Assembly (NCBI GenBank): GCA_024919035.1
Contig: CP103442.1
Location: forward strand, 744,001 to 808,000
Origin: Methylophilaceae bacterium LSUCC0401
GTDB lineage: Bacteria > Pseudomonadota > Gammaproteobacteria > Burkholderiales > Methylophilaceae
Direction: 5' to 3'
Length of the DNA: 64,000 bases
The position numbers and the translations under genes were made by a program. Within the stretch, counting starts at the first letter, position 1. The number at the start of each line of letters is the position of its first letter. The notes beneath the pieces are model-generated. The model searched no databases. It saw only the letters and a program-made list of their open reading frames with translations, and was not told the origin of the DNA. Below are positions 1 to 8,394 of this stretch, one piece after another.

Positions 1-1384
1 ATTACATGAATTAAATCCTCAACTTAAAATTCATATATATGAAAAGTTGCCCGCGTGTGGCCAGGAAAGTTCGGAAGTTTTAAACAATGCTGGAACCGGC
101 CATGCTGGAAATTGTGAACTAAATTATACTCCTGAAAAAAATGGGTTAATTGATATCAGTAAGGCAGTATCAATAAATGAAATGTTTGAGCTTTCTTTAC
201 AATTTTGGTCATATATTGTTAAAAAAAATAAAACAATCAAACCACAGGCATTCATATCAAAATCATCTCATGCAAGTTTTGTATGGGATAAAAAAAATGT
301 TGAATTTTTAAAGAAAAGATTTAATAAAATTAAAGAACAGCCTTTGTTCAAAGGAATCACCTTCACTGACAATTATGAAGAAATTAAAAAGAAATTTCCT
401 TTGTTAATTCGTGGAAGAAAAAAACTCGATGATATTGCTTTAACCAACTATGAAAATGGTACAGATGTAAATTTTGGAAACTTAACTAATATACTAATTT
501 CACAACTGAAAAAACAGAATAGCTTTAAGCTTCATTTGAACGAGCCTATACAAAAAATAACGAAAATAAAAGATGGGTACTTCATTAAATCAAAAACAGG
601 AACGCGGCTTACTAAATTTATATTTTTAGGCGCTGGTGGCAATTCAATTAAAATTCTTCAAAGCCTAAAAATAAAAGAATCATTTGGTTATGGTGGATTT
701 CCAATTAGTGGTAAATGGTTAATTTGTAACAATAAAAATATCGTCAAACAGCACCAAGGAAAAGTATATAGCCAAGCTGAAACTGGAGCACCTCCAATGT
801 CAGTTCCCCATCTTGATATTAGAAAAATTGGAAATCAGGACAGTTTACTTTTTGGTCCTTTTGCGGGATTTACTTTTAAATTTTTGAAAAACGGTTCTTT
901 TTTTGATTTTCCAAAATCGATCAAATTAACGAATTTCAAAGAAATTCTCTCTGTTTGTATAAAAAATTTAAATTTAGTAAATTACCTTTTTAAACAGATT
1001 ATTTTGACGCATGAAAAGCGCATGCATCACTTAAGAAAATTTTATCCAAATGCAAAATCAAATGATTGGAAGCTCATCGATGCAGGGCAAAGAGTGCAAA
1101 TTATTAAGCCATCAAAAGGATTTTCTGGAAAGCTTGAGTTTGGTACCGAAATAATTTATGACGATAAAAAAACATTAGCCGCTTTATTAGGTGCATCTCC
1201 AGGTGCATCAGTTTCTGCTGCCTCAATGTTGGAAATTATTGAAAAATGTTTTGCTCATGAAATACCTAATTTCAATAATAAAATTAGACGTATTTTTCCA
1301 AGCTATCAGATTGAATTAAATAAACAACCAAAAAAATTAGAAATAATTAGGAAAAACTACAGACGTCTTCTTAAACTATCCTAA
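1..1384 (+). CDS. mqo: Malate:quinone oxidoreductase, 5' truncated by window edge
   Basis: FAD-dependent membrane-associated enzyme that oxidises malate to oxaloacetate and passes electrons to quinone in the TCA cycle. The reading frame is open from base 2, so the start codon and the N-terminal FAD GxGxxG motif lie left of the window. The visible part begins with a family block (EKLPACGQESSEVLNNAGTG, then HAGNCELNYTP) that normally follows shortly after the FAD motif. The family is about 490 residues, so roughly 30 are missing. The C-terminal block GASPGASVSAASMLEII is also typical. The stop overlaps the convergent rlmB stop by 9 bp. Assignment is firm. Confidence 0.93.
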   Translation, partial: LHELNPQLKIHIYEKLPACGQESSEVLNNAGTGHAGNCELNYTPEKNGLIDISKAVSINEMFELSLQFWSYIVKKNKTIKPQAFISKSSHASFVWDKKNVEFLKKRFNKIKEQPLFKGITFTDNYEEIKKKFPLLIRGRKKLDDIALTNYENGTDVNFGNLTNILISQLKKQNSFKLHLNEPIQKITKIKDGYFIKSKTGTRLTKFIFLGAGGNSIKILQSLKIKESFGYGGFPISGKWLICNNKNIVKQHQGKVYSQAETGAPPMSVPHLDIRKIGNQDSLLFGPFAGFTFKFLKNGSFFDFPKSIKLTNFKEILSVCIKNLNLVNYLFKQIILTHEKRMHHLRKFYPNAKSNDWKLIDAGQRVQIIKPSKGFSGKLEFGTEIIYDDKKTLAALLGASPGASVSAASMLEIIEKCFAHEIPNFNNKIRRIFPSYQIELNKQPKKLEIIRKNYRRLLKLS

Positions 1385-2101
1385 TTTTCTTCTAATTTCT
1401 GAGACACAAATACCAGTTGCCACCGATACATTCAAACTCTCAATGGATCCTTGCATTGGAATTGAAAATGTTAAGTCACACTTATCTTTAGTCAGACGAC
1501 GAATACCCTTCCCTTCAGAGCCCATAACGAGCGAAACATTTCCAGAAAATTTTTCGTCATAAATTGAAACATCTGAATATCCATCTGCTGCATAAATAAA
1601 GAAATTATTTTCCTTCAATAAATCTAGAGTTCTTGAGAGGTTCGTCACTTGAAAGAAAGGAACATGATCAACAGCTCCACTGGCTACCTTTATGACCGCT
1701 GGTGTTATTCCGACCGAATTATTTTTTGGCGTAATGATCCCAGATAAATTGAATGCACTGGCAATTCTAAAACACGCACCAAGGTTATGAGGATCTTGAA
1801 CTTCATCCAAAATAAGAAAAAATAAATTATTATTGTTATTCTTTAAAAAATCTTCAAGATTTATTGTTTGAGAGGATTGTGGTAATAAATTTGCAGCTAC
1901 ACCTTGATGATTCACATCACCCAATTTATTTTCCAACCACCCAAGTTCAGCAAAAGTAACAGGAACTTTATTTTTTTGAGCTGCTTCGATAAGTTGATTC
2001 ACTTTATATGTTTGTCGATCCTTAAGTACATACAAATGGTCCACTTTTTTAGCATGGATAGCTGACTCAACCGAATGAATTCCATATACAAAATTAGGCA
2101 T
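1376..2101 (-). CDS. rlmB: 23S rRNA (guanosine-2'-O-)-methyltransferase RlmB
   Basis: SpoU/TrmH-family SAM-dependent methyltransferase that modifies G2251 of 23S rRNA. The protein has 241 residues, normal for the family. An N-terminal substrate-binding domain (about 1-75) precedes the SPOUT domain. The trefoil-knot motifs are visible: LDEVQDPHNLGACFRIA near residue 98, VMGSEGKGI near 192 and SIESLNVSVATGI near 218. It is the last gene of galU-hpt-rnr-rlmB and overlaps rnr by 8 bp. The rnr-rlmB pairing is common in beta- and gammaproteobacteria. TrmH-type tRNA methyltransferase is the alternative but is less likely given this context. Confidence 0.92.
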   Translation of the reverse strand: MPNFVYGIHSVESAIHAKKVDHLYVLKDRQTYKVNQLIEAAQKNKVPVTFAELGWLENKLGDVNHQGVAANLLPQSSQTINLEDFLKNNNNNLFFLILDEVQDPHNLGACFRIASAFNLSGIITPKNNSVGITPAVIKVASGAVDHVPFFQVTNLSRTLDLLKENNFFIYAADGYSDVSIYDEKFSGNVSLVMGSEGKGIRRLTKDKCDLTFSIPMQGSIESLNVSVATGICVSEIRRKLG

Positions 2102-4274
2102 CTTTGATCTTCTTAATTAATGTAAAGTCAATTTTACCTAACTCCAAATCAACTCGTATAAGTTTTACTAATAGCTCATCTCCCAGTCTGAATTTTTTCT
2201 TGGATTTTTCACCTTCAAGCAACTGCTTTTCTTTATTAAAAACAAAATAATCATTGCCCAATTCAGTAACATGTAACAGTCCTTCAATATGCAAATTTGG
2301 GATCTCAACAAACAGTCCAAAGTTTGTAACACTCGATGTGATCACTTCGAATTTTTCTCCAATTCGATCCTTCATAAAGAAACATTTAAGCCAATTTTCA
2401 ACATCTCGTGTTGCTTCATCAGCTCTTCTCTCTGTGGCTGAGCAATGATTAGCAATTGATTCAAGATTCTCAGTTTTAAACTTATGTTTTTTTAAAATTG
2501 ATTTAATAACTCTATGGACCACCAGATCTGGATAACGTCGAATAGGTGAAGTGAAGTGTGTATATTTTTCATAAGCTAACCCAAAATGACCTTTATTTTC
2601 AGAGCTATAATTCGCTTGCTGCATGGATCTCAAGACCATGGTTTGAAGCATCTGAAAGTTTTCTTTTTGTTTTATTTTTTCAAGTAATAGTCCATAATCT
2701 TTGACATCTGGTTTAATTCCCCCATCCATATAAACCTTAAAATCAGATAATACTGATTTTAATATTTCAATTTTTTCTTCTTTAGGTTTTTCATGGTTAC
2801 GAAAAAGTCCTAGGTCTTTTGTAAGAAGAAAATCAGCAGCACTCACATTTGCTGCAAGCATGCACTCTTCAATCAGCCTATGAGCTTCATTTCGTGCTAA
2901 GGGGACTACATTTTTAATTTTTCCCGATTCATCAAAAATTATTTGCGATTCTATACGATCAAATTCTATGGCATGTCGCTGTGTTCTTTGTTTACTAAGA
3001 GTCTGGTATACCTCTTTTAAAGTTAGTAATTTTTTAACAAGCTCTTTGGGATATTCTTTATTCGGTATCTCCTTAAAGATTAATTGATCAACAATGGTAT
3101 AAGTCAGTCTAAATTTTGAATTTATTATTCCAGGATAAAATTGATACGCATAAACATCCCCCGAGCTTGAAATCTTCATATCCGCAACCATAACCAAGCG
3201 ATCGACATTTGGATTTAATGAACACAATCCATTGGAAAGAATTTCAGGTAACATTGGGATCACTCTTCTTGGAAAATACACGGAGTTTCCACGATTAAAT
3301 GCTTCCTTATCAAGCTCGGTCCCTTCCTGAACATAATGACTTACATCAGCAATAGCCACCATTAAACGGTACCCATCACTTTCTTTTTCTGCATAAACCG
3401 CATCATCAAAATCTTTCGCAGTTTCTCCATCAATTGTGACAAACATCTGATTTCTTAAGTCGACACGATCATCAAGATCTTTATCACAGATATCTTTTAT
3501 TTTCGTTAACTCCTTATCAACCTTTTTATCAAAACGAAATGGGAGATTATGTTTTCTCAATGCAATTTCAATTTCAATACCACTGTCATCGAGTTTTCCA
3601 ATAATCTCTATGACTTGACCCATGGGTTTGATATTCATTGCTGGTTGTGTCGTAATTTCAACCTCAACAATGTCTCCAGGCACTGCATTTAAATCCTTGC
3701 CATAAGGAATAAGAATGTCTTGATTTATTCTTTTATCTTCTGCAGATACGATTGTGACCCCATGAGACTGAACAACTCTTCCGACCAAAACCTTATTATT
3801 TCTTTCAAGTATTTCAATTATGGTTCCCTCAGCTTTGCCTTTTCTATCCAAACCTGATATTTGAACCATTACTCGATCATTATGAAAAACTTTAGACATC
3901 TCTCGCTGACTAAGAAAAATATCGCTTTGTTTTGAATCATCTGGGATAAGAAATCCATAACCATCAGCATGTCCCTGAACTTTTCCAGGAATACAATTTA
4001 ATTTTTCTGCAACACAAAAAACATCTTTTCGGTTCTTCAGAATCTGACCATCTCTTCTCATCGCTTTTAACCGATGAGATAGTATTTCTTCTTCTTCTTC
4101 ATGAATACCCAATAATCGAATTAATTGGCTTTTTTTAATGGGCGTTCCGTGCTCTTTCATGATGTCGAGAATAAATTCTCGGCTGGGAATCGGGTTTTCA
4201 TATTTTTGTGACTCTCTTTTAAAAAAAGGGTCTTTTGATTTAGCCTTTACTTTAGGCTTGCGTATTTTTGACAT
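2094..4274 (-). CDS. rnr: Ribonuclease R
   Basis: 3'-5' processive exoribonuclease of the RNase II/R family, acting on structured RNA in decay and rRNA quality control. Its 726 residues follow the order N-terminal winged helix (about 20-90), cold-shock/OB domains (about 95-240), RNB catalytic domain (about 270-600) and S1 domain (about 640-722). The catalytic aspartate cluster is seen in TIDGETAKDFDDAVYAE. SENKGHFGLAYEKYTHFTSP is the conserved RNB C-terminal block. It is somewhat shorter than E. coli RNase R (813 aa), mainly at the basic C-terminal tail. The start lies inside the 3' end of hpt, a 23-bp overlap. Confidence 0.94.
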   Translation of the reverse strand: MSKIRKPKVKAKSKDPFFKRESQKYENPIPSREFILDIMKEHGTPIKKSQLIRLLGIHEEEEEILSHRLKAMRRDGQILKNRKDVFCVAEKLNCIPGKVQGHADGYGFLIPDDSKQSDIFLSQREMSKVFHNDRVMVQISGLDRKGKAEGTIIEILERNNKVLVGRVVQSHGVTIVSAEDKRINQDILIPYGKDLNAVPGDIVEVEITTQPAMNIKPMGQVIEIIGKLDDSGIEIEIALRKHNLPFRFDKKVDKELTKIKDICDKDLDDRVDLRNQMFVTIDGETAKDFDDAVYAEKESDGYRLMVAIADVSHYVQEGTELDKEAFNRGNSVYFPRRVIPMLPEILSNGLCSLNPNVDRLVMVADMKISSSGDVYAYQFYPGIINSKFRLTYTIVDQLIFKEIPNKEYPKELVKKLLTLKEVYQTLSKQRTQRHAIEFDRIESQIIFDESGKIKNVVPLARNEAHRLIEECMLAANVSAADFLLTKDLGLFRNHEKPKEEKIEILKSVLSDFKVYMDGGIKPDVKDYGLLLEKIKQKENFQMLQTMVLRSMQQANYSSENKGHFGLAYEKYTHFTSPIRRYPDLVVHRVIKSILKKHKFKTENLESIANHCSATERRADEATRDVENWLKCFFMKDRIGEKFEVITSSVTNFGLFVEIPNLHIEGLLHVTELGNDYFVFNKEKQLLEGEKSKKKFRLGDELLVKLIRVDLELGKIDFTLIKKIKDA

Positions 4275-4785
4275 ATAAGTTTAATTCATTCCTATGGAGC
4301 CCGGATTTATCTAGGCCAAAACCATAAACATACTCATTGGGCAATTCAAGCCCCTTGATATCGGCATCTATTATAGATTTCGTATTGGGTTTATAAAAAA
4401 GAACGCATGACAAAATGGTTTTTGCACCAAGTTTTTTCAGAATTTTTATGCACTCTTGTAATGTGTTACCTTGATCTAGAATATCATCAATTAATAGTAT
4501 GTGACGATTTACTAGTTCTTCTCTTTTTGGGAGGTATTGCCATTCACCGATATTTGAACCTTGATCACCTTTATATCGCGAGTAGTGAAGATAATTTACA
4601 GATAAATGCTGATGATTTAATAATGGAAGCAAATGCCCAGCAAAAACTAAAGATCCAGACATAACTGGACAAAAAATAACTTCTTTTGATTGTGTTTTTA
4701 AATTAATTTGTCGAGATATTCTATGAATTGCATCTAAAATTTGACCATAGGTATAAAGGCATTGATCTCCATTTGATAAGGTCAT
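4252..4785 (-). CDS. hpt: Hypoxanthine/guanine phosphoribosyltransferase
   Basis: Purine-salvage enzyme that converts hypoxanthine or guanine plus PRPP into IMP or GMP in the cytoplasm. The 177-residue protein carries the PRPP-binding signature ILLIDDILDQGNTL near residue 96 and the upstream FCPVMSGSLVFAG loop. It overlaps galU by 4 bp (translational coupling) and rnr by 23 bp. A hpt gene near galU and rnr fits betaproteobacterial gene order. Substrate preference (hypoxanthine, guanine or both) cannot be decided from the sequence. Confidence 0.88.
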   Translation of the reverse strand: MTLSNGDQCLYTYGQILDAIHRISRQINLKTQSKEVIFCPVMSGSLVFAGHLLPLLNHQHLSVNYLHYSRYKGDQGSNIGEWQYLPKREELVNRHILLIDDILDQGNTLQECIKILKKLGAKTILSCVLFYKPNTKSIIDADIKGLELPNEYVYGFGLDKSGLHRNELNLYVKNTQA

Positions 4786-5645
4786 ACTAAATCTTTAATG
4801 TAATTTCGTAATTCATCACCGAATTCTTTATTTTTTAATCCATAATCGATATTAGCCATTAAGTAGCCTAATTTTGACCCACAATCATAGCGTTTACCAG
4901 AAAATAAAAAAGCGTAAATACTTTCTTGCTTGAGCATAAGCTTTATACCATCAGTTAACTGAATTTCATGACCCGCCCCAAAGGTTGTTTTCTCGAGAAA
5001 GCTCATTAACGAATTAGTGAATATATAGCGCCCAACTACTCCTAAATCAGATGGAGCAAATTCTGGATCAGGTTTTTCTATAATATTCGATAACTTGACT
5101 AAATCACTGTCTAGATTATTAGAATCTATCATCCCATATTTTTTTGATTCGGATTGGTCCACCTTTTGCACCGCGATAATAGAGCTTTGCTGTTCATTAA
5201 ACTGCTCAACAAGTTGCTTTAAGACACCAGGTTCCGAATCAATCAAATCATCAGCTAGGGAAACTGCAAAGGGTTCATTACCCACAACAGGCTTAGCTTG
5301 CAAGATGGCATGACCCAAACCCAAGGGTTCACCTTGTCGAATATAAATACATGAAACACCTTTGGGAACTATTTGGTTCATTTCATCCAATAACTTAGCT
5401 TTTTTATCATCAACATTTGAAAATCGCTCTAATGTTGAATCAAAATGATCAGTGATAGCTCTTTTTGATTTACCAGTAATAAATATGAGATCTTTAAATC
5501 CAGCTTCGATTGCCTCTTCTACGGCATATTGGATAAGTGGTTTATCAACGATCGGTAGCATCTCTTTTGGAGTGGCTTTAGTTGCCGGAAGAAATCTAGA
5601 TCCAAGACCAGCTACAGGGAATATTATTTTTCTAAGTTGTTGCAT
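4782..5645 (-). CDS. galU: UTP-glucose-1-phosphate uridylyltransferase
   Basis: Makes UDP-glucose for cell-envelope polysaccharides. I chose the ATG at 5645 (287 aa, starting MQQLRKIIFPVAGLGSRF). An in-frame TTG at 5672 would add nine residues, but an extended -10 box at 5677-5685 puts the transcript start near 5670. The nucleotide-binding motif GLGSRFLPATKATPKEMLP, the VDKPLIQYAVEEA block and the FSGKRYDCGSKLGY motif are all present. Length matches the family (about 290 aa). It is the first gene of galU-hpt-rnr-rlmB. Confidence 0.94.
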   Translation of the reverse strand: MQQLRKIIFPVAGLGSRFLPATKATPKEMLPIVDKPLIQYAVEEAIEAGFKDLIFITGKSKRAITDHFDSTLERFSNVDDKKAKLLDEMNQIVPKGVSCIYIRQGEPLGLGHAILQAKPVVGNEPFAVSLADDLIDSEPGVLKQLVEQFNEQQSSIIAVQKVDQSESKKYGMIDSNNLDSDLVKLSNIIEKPDPEFAPSDLGVVGRYIFTNSLMSFLEKTTFGAGHEIQLTDGIKLMLKQESIYAFLFSGKRYDCGSKLGYLMANIDYGLKNKEFGDELRNYIKDLV

Positions 5646-5676
5646 ACTAATTATCAGTTTCCTTATTATCAATCAT

Positions 5677-5685
5677 AGTATAGCA
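5677..5685 (-). promoter_or_regulatory. Extended -10 promoter of galU
   Basis: On the minus strand this reads TGCTATACT, a textbook extended -10 element (TGnTATACT). No convincing -35 hexamer precedes it, as is usual for extended -10 promoters. Predicted initiation is around 5670, giving a leader of about 25 nt to the ATG at 5645 with AAGGAAA in between. Confidence 0.55.
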
Positions 5686-5708
5686 ATACATTTTTTTAAG
5701 GCACACAT

Positions 5709-5736
5709 TAAAAATAAAAAATTTCTAATTAAGAAA
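5709..5736 (-). terminator. Possible weak terminator after moaE
   Basis: On the minus strand a 5-bp A/T-rich stem (TTTCT / AGAAA) is followed by TTTTTTATTTTT. It lies in the 155-nt gap between the moaE stop and the galU start, and would separate the cysB-moaE transcript from galU. The stem is short, so support is weak. Apart from this and the galU promoter I see nothing in the gap. Confidence 0.35.
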
Positions 5737-5800
5737 CTCTTAATAGCAAATAAAAAAATCATAAAACTATTTAAATAAATAATATAAACATATGATTTAA

Positions 5801-6262
5801 TTACCATTTATTTTTTTTTTCAATATCACTGAGATTTAGATTAACCCAGTGAGATACCTTGCCATCAGACTCTTTTTTCCAAAATGGCGCATCTGTTTTT
5901 AAATAGTCAATAATATATTCACATGCACTAAAAGCCTCTGTTCTGTGTTCTGATGAAACTGCAACTAAAACGATTTGATCATTGATCTCTAATTTTCCAT
6001 ATCGATGAATAATCCTGATGTCACTTACCTTCCATTTTTGACGTGTTTGATTTTCAATTGCGATTAAAGATTTTTCAGTCATGCCTGGATAATGCTCAAT
6101 TTCCATAAAGGATTCTTTATCCTCCTCTGCAGCCTTTGATGTATTTGTAAAGTTTCTTACATACCCGATGAAACTTACAACAGCTCCCGTATTCGGATTT
6201 TTACGCAATTCCTCAATAACTTGCTGTAATAAAAAATCACTTTCTTGAACAATGACAGTCAT
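5801..6262 (-). CDS. moaE: Molybdopterin synthase catalytic subunit
   Basis: Large subunit of molybdopterin synthase, which inserts the dithiolene sulfurs into precursor Z in molybdenum cofactor synthesis. The 153-residue protein has the family blocks NTGAVVSFIGYVRN near residue 24, EHYPGMTEKSL near 77 and SSEHRTEAFSACEYIIDYLK near 104. The conserved lysine of the C-terminal PFWKKE motif is present. The gene follows moaD with no gap, as expected for subunits of one heterotetramer. It is the last gene of the minus-strand run beginning at cysB. Confidence 0.94.
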   Translation of the reverse strand: MTVIVQESDFLLQQVIEELRKNPNTGAVVSFIGYVRNFTNTSKAAEEDKESFMEIEHYPGMTEKSLIAIENQTRQKWKVSDIRIIHRYGKLEINDQIVLVAVSSEHRTEAFSACEYIIDYLKTDAPFWKKESDGKVSHWVNLNLSDIEKKNKW

Positions 6263-6514
6263 TTAACCTCCTGTAATTGGAGGAAAAAAAGCAATTTCAT
6301 CTCCATCTTGAACTGGAGTATTCCAATCAGACAATAATTCTTGGTTGAGTGCAGCTCTGATATTTTTTTCATCCTGAAGCCGTATAAATTGAAACTTCAT
6401 TTCCTCAAGTACTAACTTTACTGTGAGCGGCTTAACAAGTGAAGGTTGATATTGAATAATACCCTGCCCCACGACCTCTCTAAGGCGCGCAAAAAAAAGA
6501 ATGTTAATCATCAT
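6263..6514 (-). CDS. moaD: Molybdopterin synthase sulfur carrier subunit
   Basis: Ubiquitin-fold sulfur carrier of molybdopterin synthase. The 83-residue protein ends FFPPITGG. The C-terminal Gly-Gly is the thiocarboxylated end that delivers sulfur to MoaE. The DEIAFFPP block is typical of MoaD and ThiS proteins. Direct adjacency to moaE favours MoaD. The start overlaps the end of rmuC by 11 bp. No moaA, moaC, moeA or mogA is in the window. Confidence 0.92.
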   Translation of the reverse strand: MMINILFFARLREVVGQGIIQYQPSLVKPLTVKLVLEEMKFQFIRLQDEKNIRAALNQELLSDWNTPVQDGDEIAFFPPITGG

Positions 6515-7805
6515 GCTCGTCTTTTTGCTCTAATAAAGAATCCTCAAACTCTAAAAGATCATTTGGATTGTCTCTTAACTCAACTCTTTCGATTTGTGAA
6601 AATCGACGTGAAATTTTTTGTGATGTCACATGAACATCTTGGGCATTTTCATGCGCTAAACGAATATTGTCTGCTAGCTTTTTCATGCGCTGATCAAATC
6701 TCTCAAATTCTTTTCCTAGCTTTCCAAGTTCTGACTTAATTATATGCACTTGCTGTCTTGTTTCTACGTCTTTTAGGACAGTTCGAGCCATATTTAAAAC
6801 AGCCATTAAGGTCGTTGGGGAGACAATCCATACTTTCATATTCATTGATTCTTGAATGAGGTCAGAGTGGTAAGCATGAATTTCAGCGAAGACAGCCTCT
6901 GCTGGAACAAACATTACCGCTCCATCAGTAGTCTCTCCAGGAATGATATATTTTTTAGCAATATCATTAATATGTTTTTTTACATCTATTTTGAATTGTT
7001 TTTCTGCTTTTAATTTATCAACATCATTAAGTTTAATGTCGAACATTTTTTGATAATTTTCCATAGGAAATTTAGAATCAACTGCGACTGTTCCAGTGGG
7101 CTCAGGTAAAAAAAGAACACAATCTGCTCTTGAGCCGTCTTTAAAAGTATGTTGAAAGGAATACGAGTCTGGCGGTAAGATATTTTTAACTAAGCCCTCT
7201 AACTGAAGCTCGCCATAAGCCCCTCTTGATCTTTTGTCACCCAGAAGTTCATGGAGACTGACAACATTGGTGGTTAGTCCATCGATTTTTTTCTGGGCCT
7301 CGTCAATTGTTGCTAATCTTTCCATCACGCTCATAAAAGTTGCATTTGTTTTTTTAAAGCCCTCTTCAAGCCGCTCATGTACTTTTCCAGTAATTTCTTC
7401 AAGACGAGAATCTACCGATTTTGTTAATGCCTCGACTGAGGCCAAAAGCTGCATCGTTGTGTTCTTTAATGATGATTGGATTGATTCTTGTTGAATTTTT
7501 GCCTGATTACTTAAAGCCAAGTTTATTTTTTCAACAACCTCCGCTTTTAACTGATTGATACTTTCTTGTTGATTCATTTTTAAACTTTCTAAAACATCTC
7601 TATTGTATTTAAATTCTTCACTCACTAATTTATTGAAACGATCCGTCGCTTTATTTAAAGATTCGTTGAAGTCGAGTAAAATTTTCCTATGGTGATCATT
7701 TAGTTGAGCATCATTAATCGTTGAGCTCGATTTTTTTAAAAGAGTAAATATCATGAGGCCAAAAAGGAATATAACAATACCTATCCATACATATTCAGAC
7801 ATCAT
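6504..7805 (-). CDS. rmuC: RmuC-family DNA recombination protein
   Basis: RmuC proteins limit inversion at short inverted repeats and contain a PD-(D/E)XK-like nuclease fold; biochemical detail is limited. The 433-residue protein begins with one transmembrane helix (about residues 4-24). A long coiled coil follows (about 30-185), then the conserved RmuC domain with GDKRSRGAYGELQLE, FKDGSRADCVLFLPE and VAVDSKFPMENYQ. Length is normal. It overlaps both neighbours, yigZ and moaD. Nothing suggests a functional link to molybdopterin synthesis beyond shared transcription. Confidence 0.9.
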   Translation of the reverse strand: MMSEYVWIGIVIFLFGLMIFTLLKKSSSTINDAQLNDHHRKILLDFNESLNKATDRFNKLVSEEFKYNRDVLESLKMNQQESINQLKAEVVEKINLALSNQAKIQQESIQSSLKNTTMQLLASVEALTKSVDSRLEEITGKVHERLEEGFKKTNATFMSVMERLATIDEAQKKIDGLTTNVVSLHELLGDKRSRGAYGELQLEGLVKNILPPDSYSFQHTFKDGSRADCVLFLPEPTGTVAVDSKFPMENYQKMFDIKLNDVDKLKAEKQFKIDVKKHINDIAKKYIIPGETTDGAVMFVPAEAVFAEIHAYHSDLIQESMNMKVWIVSPTTLMAVLNMARTVLKDVETRQQVHIIKSELGKLGKEFERFDQRMKKLADNIRLAHENAQDVHVTSQKISRRFSQIERVELRDNPNDLLEFEDSLLEQKDEHDD

Positions 7806-8394
7806 TTAACTCCAGCTGGTTTGAGTCTACAAAGTTTTTTATATTTTTTTCCTGTCCCTTAGGTAAGCGAATTTTTAAAAGAATATCCTCTTCAAAACTA
7901 CGTTCCAAAACTTCACCATTTATACTATAAATTAAATTAATAAATTTATCTAACATATTGTATTTTAATAATATTTTATAATTATTATACTCAACATAGT
8001 GGATTAAATTAGCCTGATCAATTACCATCTGAGCCGCTTCACCATATGCTTTTACCAGTCCACCTGTACCTAGGTTTATTCCTCCATAGTATCTTATTAC
8101 TATTACTGCTGTATTGATAATTGATCTGCCTTCCAAAAGGGTTAATAATGGCTTTCCTGCTGTTCCTGAAGGCTCACCATCATCAGAAAAGTAAGGCTCA
8201 ATGACCTCATTCCTATTTTTAAATCTAACCGCATAAACAATATGGCTGGCATCACTAAACTCTGATTTCCATAAATCTTCAATCTTTAACTTCAACTCTT
8301 TTATGCTTGATGAAGTCAACATGAACCCAATAAATTTTGATTTATTTACACTAATCTCAGATTTTTTAGTGATTTCTGATGCTAAAACAAGCAT
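7795..8394 (-). CDS. yigZ: YigZ/IMPACT-family protein
   Basis: Member of UPF0029 (YigZ, related to eukaryotic IMPACT). The molecular role in bacteria is not settled; E. coli YigZ binds nucleic acid. The 199-residue protein has the N-terminal domain signature DASHIVYAVRF, FSDDGEPSGTAGKPLL and VIRYYGGINLGTGGLVKAYG (about residues 50-120). A small C-terminal ferredoxin-like DUF1949 domain follows. It starts exactly where fhs ends and overlaps rmuC by 11 bp, so it lies inside the cysB-fhs-...-moaE run. Confidence 0.9.
   Translation of the reverse strand: MLVLASEITKKSEISVNKSKFIGFMLTSSSIKELKLKIEDLWKSEFSDASHIVYAVRFKNRNEVIEPYFSDDGEPSGTAGKPLLTLLEGRSIINTAVIVIRYYGGINLGTGGLVKAYGEAAQMVIDQANLIHYVEYNNYKILLKYNMLDKFINLIYSINGEVLERSFEEDILLKIRLPKGQEKNIKNFVDSNQLELNDV

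Noticed and set aside
5646-5672. Longer GalU with a TTG start at 5672
   Set aside because: The predicted transcript start (extended -10 at 5677-5685) lies at about this codon, and the homologous sequence begins at 5645.
5452-5778. Plus-strand frame of 108 codons over galU and its upstream gap
   Set aside because: It is the complement of a clear galU gene, with low-complexity Lys/Ile sequence at the end.
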